DNA from: a virus | Virus record (IMG/VR): IMGVR_UViG_3300031651_000007 | Location: 1-37,496 of that record | Length of the DNA: 37,496 nt | Reading direction: 5' to 3' (one strand) | Shown: piece by piece, positions 21,527 to 30,997 of the stretch | How the letters are laid out: the number at the start of each line of letters is the position of its first letter | How positions within the stretch are numbered: the stretch's first letter is position 1 | The notes under the pieces: model-generated | What the model was told of the DNA's origin: nothing | Seen by the model: the letters and a program-made list of their open reading frames with translations, nothing else | The model's database searches: none | Made by a program: the position numbers and the translations under genes

Positions 21527-23274
21527 TAATTGAAATCGATTATTTTATAAACAAAATATATTTTCGCATCTCCTTCGCCTGTATCCATATCATCCAAATC
21601 TAACCAATAAGGAGCGTTTGCATCCATTGCTAAAATTGAAGTTCCATAAAGTTCCTCTAAATAATCACTTCCCGTAGCGGAAGGATAAAACTGATCAACT
21701 GTTGAAGTAAATATCTGTGCCCCGACTTTATATCTGTTAAAAGCCGTACCTGCATTTTTATATGTTTTTATATATGAATCAACAACATTGGTATAAGCTG
21801 CTGTGACATAATTAAAATATATACCGATTCTTATTGGAAATATAACCTTTCCGCTTCCCGGAGCAGGAATGAGCATTATGCTGTCCCCAGCTAAAATATT
21901 AGCACTTGAAATTGATATTAAAGTATCGTATATTATTCCTGCGCTATGGTTATTAAACGTTGCGTTATCGCCGAAATTCACATCACCATTTATATTCAAA
22001 ACTTCATCAACATCCAATGTATCATAGTCAGCCTTAGTAGTATCGGCAACCAGAGGAACAGTATCGTAATAAGTAAGTGTATTATCATAGACAAGAACCA
22101 CCCTGTAATCAGCATCGGCTACTTCTGCACTATCAAGAGTGCCTCCTACTCCACCATCGTTTAAACTTCCAGTAGTATCTATATAAACATATTCTCCATT
22201 ATTTTTTGCATAAACATATAAATCAGAATCTTCATTAAAATATAATGCACCGGGATTTGGATCCGGAGGTAAGTTATCAGTTATTATCGGAATTAATTGA
22301 ATTGCCGGCGTTATAAATAATGGCCTGGTTATATATGGATCATAATCTACCCAATCAAATGTTATGTTTAAATATGGATTAACATCAAATGGAGTTACTA
22401 TTGCAGTAGTACCATAGACGTTATTATATAATTTTGTATCACCTATATATATAGTATCAGCACGAAAATTTTCTACTGGTTCATCGAAATAAACATCACC
22501 TATAAGATCAATATCTCCGGTAATTGTAATATCAGGAGCTTCCAATTGTATTTCTGTTCCCGATGCTAGTTTTGTAATATCTTCACCTTGATCCCTAATA
22601 TATCCATATCCCGAATCATCAATAAGATTCAAGTCATAAGTTGATGTGTTGATTGTTGTATTAGCTAACAATGTAGATGGCAATGTTAATAATTCAGATA
22701 AAGTTACAGGATCAACTTCTGTCGTCACATCTTTAAAATACATAGTATCACCTGACATAGTTATATATAATTCTTCAGTAATACTACCAAAATGGATCCC
22801 CTGAGTTAAGGCTCTTTTTGTTGATGACTGATTTATTAATACTCTATTATTAAAATAAGATAATCCATAAACATATAACCTATAATTAGTGTAAGAACTT
22901 CCCGGATCATCGCCAATGTACAAACCTAAATAATTAGCCCCGTCTTTAGGGACAAGTGTCCTGCTTGTATTTCCTCCTGATATTCCTGTACGCTTTAAAA
23001 AATATCCTTCGCCTGAAAATAATGTATTCATATCTGCTCTTAAATCAGCAGCAGAATCTATCAATGCTAATAAAGCAATTTGCAAACTATCACCTATAAG
23101 ATCAGTTAAGGCAAGCCCGGTAAAATGTTTATCCGTAGCACCATCTAACAGATAAAAATATTCCGTTGCTGATCCTGATAAAGAAGATTTTGCAGGTAAA
23201 TTATCTACCGATTCGTCTTGAGCAGTTAAAATTACGCTCAAAAATAATCCTATTATTACTATTAATTTTTTCAT
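21526..23274 (-). CDS. Tail fibre-like protein with a signal peptide
   Basis: A 582-residue protein. Residues 1-18 (MKKLIVIIGLFLSVILTA) form a signal peptide before Gln19. The rest is low-charge, Asp/Thr/Ser-rich and beta-predicted, with fibre-like segments (DITITGDIDLIGDVYF, NINGDVNFGDNATFNN). It ends in a compact C-terminal domain (about 450-582) that could be receptor-binding. It overlaps the upstream tail gene by ATGA. Fibre function follows from position and composition; no family is recognised with certainty. Confidence 0.55.
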   Translation of the reverse strand: MKKLIVIIGLFLSVILTAQDESVDNLPAKSSLSGSATEYFYLLDGATDKHFTGLALTDLIGDSLQIALLALIDSAADLRADMNTLFSGEGYFLKRTGISGGNTSRTLVPKDGANYLGLYIGDDPGSSYTNYRLYVYGLSYFNNRVLINQSSTKRALTQGIHFGSITEELYITMSGDTMYFKDVTTEVDPVTLSELLTLPSTLLANTTINTSTYDLNLIDDSGYGYIRDQGEDITKLASGTEIQLEAPDITITGDIDLIGDVYFDEPVENFRADTIYIGDTKLYNNVYGTTAIVTPFDVNPYLNITFDWVDYDPYITRPLFITPAIQLIPIITDNLPPDPNPGALYFNEDSDLYVYAKNNGEYVYIDTTGSLNDGGVGGTLDSAEVADADYRVVLVYDNTLTYYDTVPLVADTTKADYDTLDVDEVLNINGDVNFGDNATFNNHSAGIIYDTLISISSANILAGDSIMLIPAPGSGKVIFPIRIGIYFNYVTAAYTNVVDSYIKTYKNAGTAFNRYKVGAQIFTSTVDQFYPSATGSDYLEELYGTSILAMDANAPYWLDLDDMDTGEGDAKIYFVYKIIDFN

Positions 23275-25184
23275 TGCCTTCCTTTTAGTTTTATTCGACC
23301 TCCAGATTTTAATCTTAAATAACCACCAGATTTTAATTTTAAATATCCTCCTTCCAATCCTCCTCCAATTTGTACCAATACAACTTTATGAGTATCATCG
23401 GCATAGTTAATTTCATCATTAATAATCATGAATTGGATCCCATTTTCCTGAATAATATTTGATATGTTGAATTCACCTAATATATTCCCCTCTCTTTTTA
23501 TTTTTGGAGTGATATGATTCCTGCAAATTTGATCTGAAATTACTTCATTTAATGATCCTGTTTCGGATTCTCCTTTTTTATACCATTCTGAAGTTGCTAT
23601 GTAACCATCGTCATCTTTATAATAAAGACCTCCCATATAAATAATATCTTTATTATTATACTCTGGCAAATCACCAATTAAAGTTTCATAAGTCTCACTT
23701 ATATTATTATTTTCATCAATTGTAGTCGTTAATTCAAGTTCTTCCGGGAATGATTCATTAACTGGTTCCAGTTTTACATAAGAATCATTTATATTAACTA
23801 CAAATCTTAAAGTTGTATCTATATTTATAGTACCTCCTAATTCAGGAACTCTCGGATTTGAATTAATAGTAACATAATCTATATATAAACTACCTGTAGC
23901 ACATATAGGAAAACTTTTTATTTCTATTCCATATCTTGTTTCTTCAGATAATTCAGACCACCATATTGGTTTTTTATTATCAATGTTCCAATATCCTTCA
24001 TGATCAAGATAATATTTATGACCTGTAATTGTATTAATATATAAATATATCTTACCCATTACATAATTAATAGCTTGAATTGTATACTTTATATTTAATA
24101 TTTGGGGTCCAGAAGTTATTTCTCCTAAATAACTCCTTATTTTTTTTGTATCATCTAATAATGGATACCGTGTTGGCAAAAAAAGTAATCCATCTGAATA
24201 GCCAGGATAAATATCTCCTATATGCGGAAAATGAACATATCCAGGGCCGGCATATCTAAAATTCTCATTCATAATATTATCATCTAATCCGTAATTCTGG
24301 ATTAATACAAGCTCTTTCCATGCCGGTAATACTATATCATTTGCCCATTCATCTACCCAGGCACATAATGTTTCATCCGGCTCCGAAGATTCTGTTATTT
24401 CAATGATAGGATCATAATTTGATGAATTGACAAAATTACCCTGATAATCATATCTGCGTCTTACATATTCTGCATTTTGAGCATTTATCTGAATGATTTG
24501 AAAATAAGAATTGCTTTGACGCAATGTCAAATGAAATCTTCGCAATAATTGTTCAAGTACTTCATAGCATGATTTTGCTTCGCCATCATCATACATTTGT
24601 TCTGCATTGAAATATGTCTGCTCTAAAGGTGAATCATCATCAGTGCTGTCCATGTGACTTTCATATATATAACAGGATTCAAAAATATTAAGATTCAACC
24701 CCAAGCGAGCTAAAATATCTATAATCGTTTGTAGTATTTCCTTCTTCCCTTCAAAATTATCTCCTTCAGTATCTATCCATTTCATGTCTTTCAAAGCTCC
24801 AAGTGTATCACTTGCTTTTACCGCAATGGAATATTCAATAGGTTTGTGAGGCTCACTATATGTGTCCGGCAATAACCATCCATACCAAATGTATCCGCTT
24901 TTCCAATAAAATGCCAATTTAAAACGTTTTCCATCAGAGGTCATCAGAGAATAAAATTGGCGATCTGTATCTGATTCCATTTTTAGAGTTAATACCGATC
25001 CTCTTATTGGAGATTCAAGTGTTTCATCCGGGGCTTCTGTCTTTAAAATAAGAGGTTGTTCATAAGGCATATCAACATTTTGGCTTTCTCCAGCTCCTAA
25101 ATCACGTTCCTGAATATAAGCCCAAATTGACCTATTCCAGAAAGATGTTTTACATAATGCAAGATATTTATTATTATATGCCAT
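23271..25184 (-). CDS. Large tail/baseplate protein
   Basis: A 637-residue protein directly after the tape measure gene, where the distal tail and tail-associated proteins lie. It has no signal peptide. The N-terminal 150 residues (WYGWLLPDTYSEPHKPIEYS) resemble the tip protein seen in Bacteroidetes siphophages. The C-terminus ends in a short tandem repeat, GGYLKLKS, GGYLRLKS, GGRIKLK. It probably forms the tail tip. The start overlaps the tape measure stop (TAATG). Confidence 0.6.
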   Translation of the reverse strand: MAYNNKYLALCKTSFWNRSIWAYIQERDLGAGESQNVDMPYEQPLILKTEAPDETLESPIRGSVLTLKMESDTDRQFYSLMTSDGKRFKLAFYWKSGYIWYGWLLPDTYSEPHKPIEYSIAVKASDTLGALKDMKWIDTEGDNFEGKKEILQTIIDILARLGLNLNIFESCYIYESHMDSTDDDSPLEQTYFNAEQMYDDGEAKSCYEVLEQLLRRFHLTLRQSNSYFQIIQINAQNAEYVRRRYDYQGNFVNSSNYDPIIEITESSEPDETLCAWVDEWANDIVLPAWKELVLIQNYGLDDNIMNENFRYAGPGYVHFPHIGDIYPGYSDGLLFLPTRYPLLDDTKKIRSYLGEITSGPQILNIKYTIQAINYVMGKIYLYINTITGHKYYLDHEGYWNIDNKKPIWWSELSEETRYGIEIKSFPICATGSLYIDYVTINSNPRVPELGGTINIDTTLRFVVNINDSYVKLEPVNESFPEELELTTTIDENNNISETYETLIGDLPEYNNKDIIYMGGLYYKDDDGYIATSEWYKKGESETGSLNEVISDQICRNHITPKIKREGNILGEFNISNIIQENGIQFMIINDEINYADDTHKVVLVQIGGGLEGGYLKLKSGGYLRLKSGGRIKLKGRQ

Positions 25185-27019
25185 TACGTTATTAATTGTT
25201 TTTCAATTGCATATCTTGAATGTGATAAATCAATATCACTTCCTTTTATTGTACCGTTAATATTTATATCGATTCTCATTCTTTCTCCATATTGGCGATT
25301 TATATTTCTTGTAGGATCAGTATTAGTTTGTGTTGTAGAAGGAAGCGTTACTCCTTGTCCTCCGGTTTCACCAAGATTTTTTATTCCTGCTTTTATAGCA
25401 GCAGCCATAGCTATTAATGTAACTCCGGCAGCCAATGCTATATAAGGGTTTAATGACATGAGCGATTCATTAAAAGCAAATATTCCGGAAGCAACAACCA
25501 ATAACATTTCGCCAAGTTTCATAAGTATATCAGCAATAGGTGTAAGAATTGCTTTGCTAAAATCAAATTGTTCGCCTGTAGCCATTATCTCACCCATAGA
25601 CTGTGCAAAACTTGAAACCATATAAACAAAACTGTCCTGAATAAATCTATTTGTTGCTGTTACTCCTGCCTGAAATTCCCGTAGTTTAACTAAGAATTTA
25701 TCGTAATTTTCTTCTGCTTGTTTAAGGTATTCTGAATTTCGTGCTATTAAATATGCAGGATCAAGATTTTCCTTTTGATCAAGAGCAAATAATTTATCAT
25801 ATTCTAAAGACAGCCTTCCGGCGGAAACTCCTAAATTATAATAATCTTCAATTCTTTGCTCAATACGATCATGTTCTTCTGTATCGGATACATTAGAAAT
25901 TGTTATTCCTTGTTTCTTTTGTAATTCAATACGTTTTAATTCAGCATTTGTTAATTCATTTAACCATTTTATCTGTTCCTGGTATCCTTTTATTTCCTCA
26001 TTTGCAAGCGCAATAGTTCTCAAATCTCCTTTTAAAGCTTCATCTTTTATTTTTTTCTGTTCTTTAATTTTCTCGTTAAGATCATCAAACCATATTACTT
26101 CTTCTTTTATTTTTTTTGTTAATTTTTTCTTCTCCTCGTTTAATTTTTTTTGTTTTTCCCATGCTTCAAAAATAAATTTTGCATGATCGGTAAGTATATC
26201 ATTATTCTGTAATAATACTTTATCCTGATATTCAATTGCAATACCTGTTTCTTTCGATGCCTGTTTTAAATCATTCCATAATTTCTTTACCTCAGTACCT
26301 TCTTCAATTTGAGTTTTCAGCCATCCCATGAAAGTTTTATCGCCACTTTCTACCATTCCTCTTCCTACTTCTTCCATATAATCACCCCAGGCATTTTTCA
26401 ATTGCACGTAAGCCCCTATACCAGCTTCTGCTGCTGCAACTGCCTGTCCTCCTACCTGATCATTTAAACCTTTTATTGCACTTTCAAGTCTTTCCGTACT
26501 TCCTACTGCTCCTTCAACTGTTATACCATAACGAGTTAACGCATTTGTAGAACTACCGACTGTTTTTGCAATTAATTCTGCTGATGCTGCTAAATCCATA
26601 CTTTTTGCGGTCGCAAAATCTTGAGCTAAAGGAAGTAATCTTTTTAAAGCTTCTTCATTTTCACCTAATACCTGCGCTAACCTTGCTGCTGCTGCAATAG
26701 TTTGTTCATCTCCGAACAAGGTCTTTTTTTGTAATTCACTTGCCTGATCAAGTAATTTATCCTGAATATCCCTTCTTCCATCTAACGCTGTTAATAAACT
26801 TGCTTCTGCTTTTGCCTGTACATCATAAGCCTGAATAGATTTCTTAGTAAAATTGATCAACATTTTCACTGAAAATGCAGCAGCAAGCGCACCCCCTAAT
26901 GCAGCAGCCCCTTGCTTCATAAGATTCATCTGTTTCATTGAACCTTGAAGCCCCTGGTTGAATTTCGATGCATCCGTAGTCAACCGTATACTAAGAGCCG
27001 CTAATATATCTTTTATCAT
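25184..27019 (-). CDS. Tail tape measure protein
   Basis: A 611-residue protein with the tape-measure pattern: an amphipathic N-terminus (LTTDASKFNQGLQGSMKQM), an Ala/Gly-rich hydrophobic segment (about 34-52), long charged helices (about 290-420) and late hydrophobic segments (about 500-540). It sets tail length and later enters the host envelope. By the usual ratio of about 0.15 nm per residue the tail would be near 90 nm, a rough inference. It overlaps the frameshifted chaperone frame by 29 bases. Confidence 0.88.
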   Translation of the reverse strand: MIKDILAALSIRLTTDASKFNQGLQGSMKQMNLMKQGAAALGGALAAAFSVKMLINFTKKSIQAYDVQAKAEASLLTALDGRRDIQDKLLDQASELQKKTLFGDEQTIAAAARLAQVLGENEEALKRLLPLAQDFATAKSMDLAASAELIAKTVGSSTNALTRYGITVEGAVGSTERLESAIKGLNDQVGGQAVAAAEAGIGAYVQLKNAWGDYMEEVGRGMVESGDKTFMGWLKTQIEEGTEVKKLWNDLKQASKETGIAIEYQDKVLLQNNDILTDHAKFIFEAWEKQKKLNEEKKKLTKKIKEEVIWFDDLNEKIKEQKKIKDEALKGDLRTIALANEEIKGYQEQIKWLNELTNAELKRIELQKKQGITISNVSDTEEHDRIEQRIEDYYNLGVSAGRLSLEYDKLFALDQKENLDPAYLIARNSEYLKQAEENYDKFLVKLREFQAGVTATNRFIQDSFVYMVSSFAQSMGEIMATGEQFDFSKAILTPIADILMKLGEMLLVVASGIFAFNESLMSLNPYIALAAGVTLIAMAAAIKAGIKNLGETGGQGVTLPSTTQTNTDPTRNINRQYGERMRIDININGTIKGSDIDLSHSRYAIEKQLIT

Positions 27020-27362
27020 TGAATCGTAATCTTATTTTTTTACTCATTTTAATCTGTTGTTTTTTTGTCATTTTTGTATCTTTTATCTTTTCTTTTTCCC
27101 AATTAAAAACAACAAAATCAGTTACTTTTTTGTACTGATTTATAGATTTAACCTGTGCGTTATGCCAATGAACATGATTCCATCTTGCGACTTCATAAGC
27201 TAATTTTATTTCTCCGTCTCTTTTTTTTACTAAACCAGAGTAAGCATTAAAAATTTCACGATGTGTAAGATATTCAAGCTCATTAATACCAAGCGACAAC
27301 TCTCCTAAAACTATTTCGTCAATCCTGTCAAATGTTATTTTTTCTGATTTTCCGGATTTATT
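26991..27362 (-). CDS. Tail assembly chaperone, frameshifted (gpT-like) extension
   Basis: From the A10 slippery run at 27370-27361 the -1 frame is open to 26991 (about 123 residues) and continues into LTHREIFNAYSGLVKKRDGE and WNHVHWHNAQ, a typical T-extension segment. Its only upstream start-like codon is TTG 27299, with no early ATG. It is best read as the C-terminal part of a roughly 237-residue fusion with the 122-residue chaperone upstream. Confidence 0.75.
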   Translation of the reverse strand, partial: NKSGKSEKITFDRIDEIVLGELSLGINELEYLTHREIFNAYSGLVKKRDGEIKLAYEVARWNHVHWHNAQVKSINQYKKVTDFVVFNWEKEKIKDTKMTKKQQIKMSKKIRLRFNDKRYISGS

Positions 27363-27703
27363 TTTTTTTTCTCTGTCTGCGGTATTGAATTTGAATATAT
27401 TTTCAATACATCAGGTATAATAGTAAGATCATCACCCAATGATTCGTATAATTTATCAAAAGTCAAATCCAAGTCAATACCCATTAAATTACAGCCGGAA
27501 TCAATGGCGGAATAAATCAACAAAGCAAGATCGTCAAATTGAGCAAATGTTAAATTACTCAAATCCTTTAAAGATTGAATATAATCATAATAATCATTAA
27601 GATTATCAATAGGAGGTTCATGATTTTTACAAAATCTCCTTATAGCTCCATTGCCGAATTTAACAGGATACTTCTTACCGGAAATAGTTATCTTTTCAAT
27701 CAT
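27335..27703 (-). CDS. Tail assembly chaperone (gpG-like)
   Basis: A 122-residue protein after the tail tube gene and before the tape measure gene, the fixed position of tail chaperones. It starts MIEKITISGKKYPVKFGNGA and has helices (LTFAQFDDLALLIYSAID). Near its end it reads QTEKKKINPENQKK over a run of ten A, the frameshift site. It coats the tape measure protein during tail assembly. Confidence 0.78.
   Translation of the reverse strand: MIEKITISGKKYPVKFGNGAIRRFCKNHEPPIDNLNDYYDYIQSLKDLSNLTFAQFDDLALLIYSAIDSGCNLMGIDLDLTFDKLYESLGDDLTIIPDVLKIYSNSIPQTEKKKINPENQKK
27361..27370 (-). promoter_or_regulatory. A10 slippery site for -1 frameshifting
   Basis: GAG followed by ten A on the coding strand. 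It provides the A-AAA-AAA form of a -1 slippery heptamer. The zero frame stops 8 codons later; the -1 frame runs on without a stop into the chaperone extension. Transcript slippage on A10 is an alternative mechanism. Confidence 0.7.
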
Positions 27704-27704
27704 A

Positions 27705-28136
27705 TTATGATATTACACTCTGTGTCCATTCTCCTGCTGCTTCCCAGCTAAAATTACCTTCTGCATTTTCACCATACATTCCGAATGAAAGTGCAACACC
27801 ACTCCATTGTGCCGGGCCGGTAAATTCATAATCTCCGGCATTATCATTAGTAACTTTCAATGTTACTTCTGTGCCGGCAAGTAAATCCTCAACTACATTT
27901 TTAATATTGACAACCGGTACTCCTTCATTATCAAGAATAGCATACAGAACATTACAGGTTCCGTTTGCATCATAAGTGCCTTGTTTTCTTACGGCCCATC
28001 TTCCATCTGTTTTATTTCTTAATATTCTTGGAGTATGAGTGATATTAATATCATCACTAACCGCAAAAGCTACGGCCGTGCCATCAATAAAAAGAGTTAT
28101 CTTCCCTCCTTCAAATACATAATTAGTTGCTGCCAT
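27705..28136 (-). CDS. Major tail tube protein
   Basis: A 143-residue beta-rich protein starting MAATNYVFEGGKITLFIDGT, with ALSFGMYGENAEGNFSWEA near the C-terminus. Together with its location between the connector genes and the tail chaperones, this matches TP901-1-like tail tube proteins. The next gene starts one base later. Confidence 0.75.
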   Translation of the reverse strand: MAATNYVFEGGKITLFIDGTAVAFAVSDDINITHTPRILRNKTDGRWAVRKQGTYDANGTCNVLYAILDNEGVPVVNIKNVVEDLLAGTEVTLKVTNDNAGDYEFTGPAQWSGVALSFGMYGENAEGNFSWEAAGEWTQSVIS

Positions 28137-28329
28137 TATTTTGCGTATTAAATGGTTTTACAATTTTTTTATTTTTTTTACCAATTTTAAAAGTCTCTGC
28201 TTTTCCTTCACTTATTAATTTATTAGCAAGTTCATTAATAAGTAAATGCCTTGAGCCTTTTTTCCAAACCTTATTTTTATTTTTCTTATTGGGTTTGTAA
28301 TCTTCAAGTAAAATAATTTCTTTTGGCAT
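28123..28329 (-). CDS. Small basic protein in the tail region
   Basis: A 68-residue Lys/Asn-rich protein starting MPKEIILLEDYKPNKKNKNK, overlapping the tail tube start by 14 bases. It has a centre HLLINELANKLISEGKAE like a short edge-binding helix. A tail accessory role is inferred from position only. Confidence 0.5.
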   Translation of the reverse strand: MPKEIILLEDYKPNKKNKNKVWKKGSRHLLINELANKLISEGKAETFKIGKKNKKIVKPFNTQNNGSN

Positions 28330-28340
28330 ATTTTTATTTT

Positions 28341-28706
28341 TTATCGTTTAAATCGTAATCTGTAATCCTGGCGTATATTGTGTTTATCTGAATTAAAATC
28401 GAGATCATCCGACTGATCTTGAAAAATTATACTCGTTATTTCAACAGTTCCAACAGTTCCCGAATAATAATCCAACTCAGTCCTTACACTTTCTGCCAAT
28501 ATTTCAGCATCAGCAAGAACATCAGAATAAACATCAATTATAAGATGTAAAAAATCAGCATGAGATAAATCAGATTTTGTATTTGATGGCTCTGTCCCTA
28601 ATATTCTATAAACAACATAATCACCTGGTTTACCCTGTGGAAATTTATTAGGATAATTTTCTCTGGTTACACTATTTAACAGCGTATGTATAGCTTCATG
28701 AATCAT
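28341..28706 (-). CDS. Tail completion/terminator protein (DUF3168-like)
   Basis: A 121-residue protein starting MIHEAIHTLLNSVTRENYPN, with beta-strand blocks YVVYRILGTEPS and LHLIIDVYSD and a C-terminal RQDYRLRFKR. The size and order after the HK97-gp10-like gene match gp17/DUF3168 tail-completion proteins. Confidence 0.6.
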   Translation of the reverse strand: MIHEAIHTLLNSVTRENYPNKFPQGKPGDYVVYRILGTEPSNTKSDLSHADFLHLIIDVYSDVLADAEILAESVRTELDYYSGTVGTVEITSIIFQDQSDDLDFNSDKHNIRQDYRLRFKR

Positions 28707-29194
28707 TATTTATATACTTTTGGAACAGCCGATTTTAAATAGTTTACTGTTACCCTCGCAAGTTCCTCACGAATAAATCCAAATACTTTAATATTCGTCT
28801 GATCCCACGCTTTTTCAAAGAACTTATTAGCATTAATTCCGGTCCCTTTTCTTGCATATCCTGTAGTTTCTCCTTTTGATCTTGTTCTTTTACCGAATCC
28901 CTTAGTTCCTTCATGAATGAACCATCCATACCATCCCTGGTATGTAAATTTTTTCCCTATTCTTATTGCAACCCATATAGCGGCTCCTTTTCTGTTCTTA
29001 TCATTTACTATTCCTACTGATTTACTTAAAGTTTTAGTTCTCTTAGGCGCATTTGCCCTTACTTGCTTTACAAGTATCCCTCCTCCTTTTCTTAAAGCTT
29101 TTAATTGTAATTTCCGAGTAATTTTACTCGGCAAAATACGCAAAGCTCGTTCAAGTTTTGGTAATCCTTTTATTTCAACAGTAGCAATAGGCAT
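28706..29194 (-). CDS. HK97 gp10-like head-tail/tail protein
   Basis: A 162-residue protein. IATVEIKGLPKLERALRILP at the start, LRKGGGILVKQVRANAPKRT (near 50) and GWYGWFIHEGTKGFGKR (near 88) are typical of the HK97 gp10 family. It acts in tail completion at the head-tail join. TAATG overlap joins it to the downstream gene. Confidence 0.82.
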   Translation of the reverse strand: MPIATVEIKGLPKLERALRILPSKITRKLQLKALRKGGGILVKQVRANAPKRTKTLSKSVGIVNDKNRKGAAIWVAIRIGKKFTYQGWYGWFIHEGTKGFGKRTRSKGETTGYARKGTGINANKFFEKAWDQTNIKVFGFIREELARVTVNYLKSAVPKVYK

Positions 29195-29599
29195 TTAAGG
29201 TACAAATTCATACGTGTAAATATAAACAGTACTGTCAGCGGAAGCATCAACATTCCATATCCGGAAACAAGTTTCATCCCAATCATAATCTATTAAAAAT
29301 GATTTCCTGCGAATCGCTGACCCTTCAATCATTCTTGGAGCTGAATAATCACATAAAATAGAATCAGCACTGCCAAAAAGATAAAAAGTTGGTTTACTAT
29401 CACCGGCATCCGGCCCTACACAAATATAAACATCACCGTCAAGATCAGAATAATCTACAAATACTACCTCTTCATTTAAACCAGGAATACATATCATAGT
29501 ATCGTTATCAGCAGCAGGAGTTATCAGCGAATCTATTACCTGTTGTCCAAAGCAGGATATTGAAATTCCAAATATTATACTAATTATTAATTTTTTCAT
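29195..29599 (-). CDS. Exported small protein inside the connector cluster
   Basis: A 134-residue protein with a signal peptide (1-18, MKKLIISIIFGISISCFG) before Gln19-Gln20. The mature part is acidic, with Asp-rich segments (VDYSDLDGDVYICVGPDAGD). It is coupled to both neighbours: it overlaps the head-closure gene by four bases and ends one base before the gp10-like gene. A secreted protein in the middle of the head-tail connector cassette is unexpected. No family is recognised. Confidence 0.65.
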   Translation of the reverse strand: MKKLIISIIFGISISCFGQQVIDSLITPAADNDTMICIPGLNEEVVFVDYSDLDGDVYICVGPDAGDSKPTFYLFGSADSILCDYSAPRMIEGSAIRRKSFLIDYDWDETCFRIWNVDASADSTVYIYTYEFVP

Positions 29600-29913
29600 T
29601 GGTTATCTTTCTTTTTACATTCGATTGTCATTTTATGTCTGTCAGAATAATCAACATTAAGAATATCCCAATATTGCTTTTTCATATAAATCCTCATCTC
29701 CTGAGTTATTCCGGCATAATAGTGTGCTGTCAATTTAACTACTTCAAAACCTATTTTCTGTTGACTTTCCTCATTTTCACTACTTGATTTTTGTGCCACA
29801 GAAACCCATAATATACAATTTGTAGACCATGATAGTATTAATTCTCCTAACCCGTTTTTTTCTTCATTAGATTTTTCAATAATGACTTTTGTATCTAATT
29901 TTCCAATATTCAT
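29596..29913 (-). CDS. Head closure / head-tail adaptor protein
   Basis: A 105-residue protein from ATG 29913 (MNIGKLDTKVIIEKSNEEKN), which overlaps the upstream stop (TAATG). The beta-rich pattern with DILNVDYSDRHKMTIECKKK at the end matches Phage_H_T_join (SPP1 gp16-like) adaptors. It follows the connector gene, as expected. Confidence 0.72.
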   Translation of the reverse strand: MNIGKLDTKVIIEKSNEEKNGLGELILSWSTNCILWVSVAQKSSSENEESQQKIGFEVVKLTAHYYAGITQEMRIYMKKQYWDILNVDYSDRHKMTIECKKKDNQ

Positions 29914-30509
29914 TATATCCAATCTTCTATATGATTCGATACTATCTGTTTATAACCAAATGGCAATTCATTAATCTGGGTTCCTGTCATCACCTGTTGA
30001 GGATTTTCAAAAAAATGCCCTATTAATAATAAAAGAGCCGAAATAATATCTCCCGGTATTTTATCAGCAGTCGCATAGCCGCAAGTAAAAGTAATTTGTA
30101 CATTATTTAATTTATCCTGATTCAAGTCAGGAAAATCTCCGTTTATTAAAATCCTACCGGGATAAGAAAACAAATCACTATCATAATTTTCAGATGAATA
30201 TTCACTCAATTCTGTTTCGCCATTGGGATAATATTTAATATATGAAATGGCAATAAGTGGTTCCTTATGAAGCAGAATATGACAATTTCTTCTTTTATTA
30301 TACAAAGGCCAATCATCAAGATCGAGACACCATGTTGCAGATATTAACTGAATATTCGGACAATCTTTTTCAAATTGGTAACGGGCGCCATATATCGCCT
30401 GCTGCAATTTAGTATCATAACTCGTATCATCTTCATGAATACTACATTGAGTGCGTGCAGCCGGGAGTAAAACAGGCTCACTTGCAGGAGCTGTTACCAA
30501 TCTATACAT
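29913..30509 (-). CDS. Head-tail connector protein (phiE125 gp8 / gp6-like)
   Basis: A 198-residue protein. YRLVTAPASEPVLLPAARTQ at the start and ITFTCGYATADKIPGDIISALLLLIGHFFEN near 138-168 (only quoted in part) are classic for the phiE125 gp8 connector family. It forms the ring under the portal. TAATG overlaps join both neighbours. Confidence 0.88.
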   Translation of the reverse strand: MYRLVTAPASEPVLLPAARTQCSIHEDDTSYDTKLQQAIYGARYQFEKDCPNIQLISATWCLDLDDWPLYNKRRNCHILLHKEPLIAISYIKYYPNGETELSEYSSENYDSDLFSYPGRILINGDFPDLNQDKLNNVQITFTCGYATADKIPGDIISALLLLIGHFFENPQQVMTGTQINELPFGYKQIVSNHIEDWI

Positions 30510-30997
30510 TATCCAAAAACAATTAATAAATCTATGCTTTCTACTGCTGTACCGGCTAAATCAATTGTCTTAGCTCCGGATGCTACATCAGGTGTATCAA
30601 TATCACAAAAGGCAAGTAAACGTTGACCGGCAGTAAGATCAATAGACCATCCGTCTCCGAATAATTCATATCCGTTTGAAGCTCCGTCAGATAAAGTTAT
30701 AGCCCCTGTATTCGTACTTGTAGGTATTGCTGAAATAATACGTACTTTTTTGCCCGTAGTAGCAATAGTATTGCCTCCTTTGTCTGATAAATCAGTTAGA
30801 TCAATAGTCGCGGAACCGTCAGTCAATGCTACAGTGCCTTCATATACCAATTCTACATCAGGAGAACTATAAGCCGAATATCTTTCATCAAGGCTATGTT
30901 TATGAGTAATTTTATCATCATTAACATCTGATAACCCTAAATCCTCAATTACTTCGAGAATCATTTTTAATGATACGCTTTTTACTGAAGATGCCAT
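30509..30997 (-). CDS. Probable capsid accessory/decoration protein
   Basis: A 162-residue protein. A short helical N-terminus (VKSVSLKMILEVIEDLG) is followed by a beta-rich, Thr/Ser/Asp/Gly-rich domain (TIDLTDLSDKGGNT). It lies between capsid and connector genes with no signal peptide. The composition suggests a head fibre or decoration protein; no family is certain. Confidence 0.5.
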   Translation of the reverse strand: MASSVKSVSLKMILEVIEDLGLSDVNDDKITHKHSLDERYSAYSSPDVELVYEGTVALTDGSATIDLTDLSDKGGNTIATTGKKVRIISAIPTSTNTGAITLSDGASNGYELFGDGWSIDLTAGQRLLAFCDIDTPDVASGAKTIDLAGTAVESIDLLIVFG

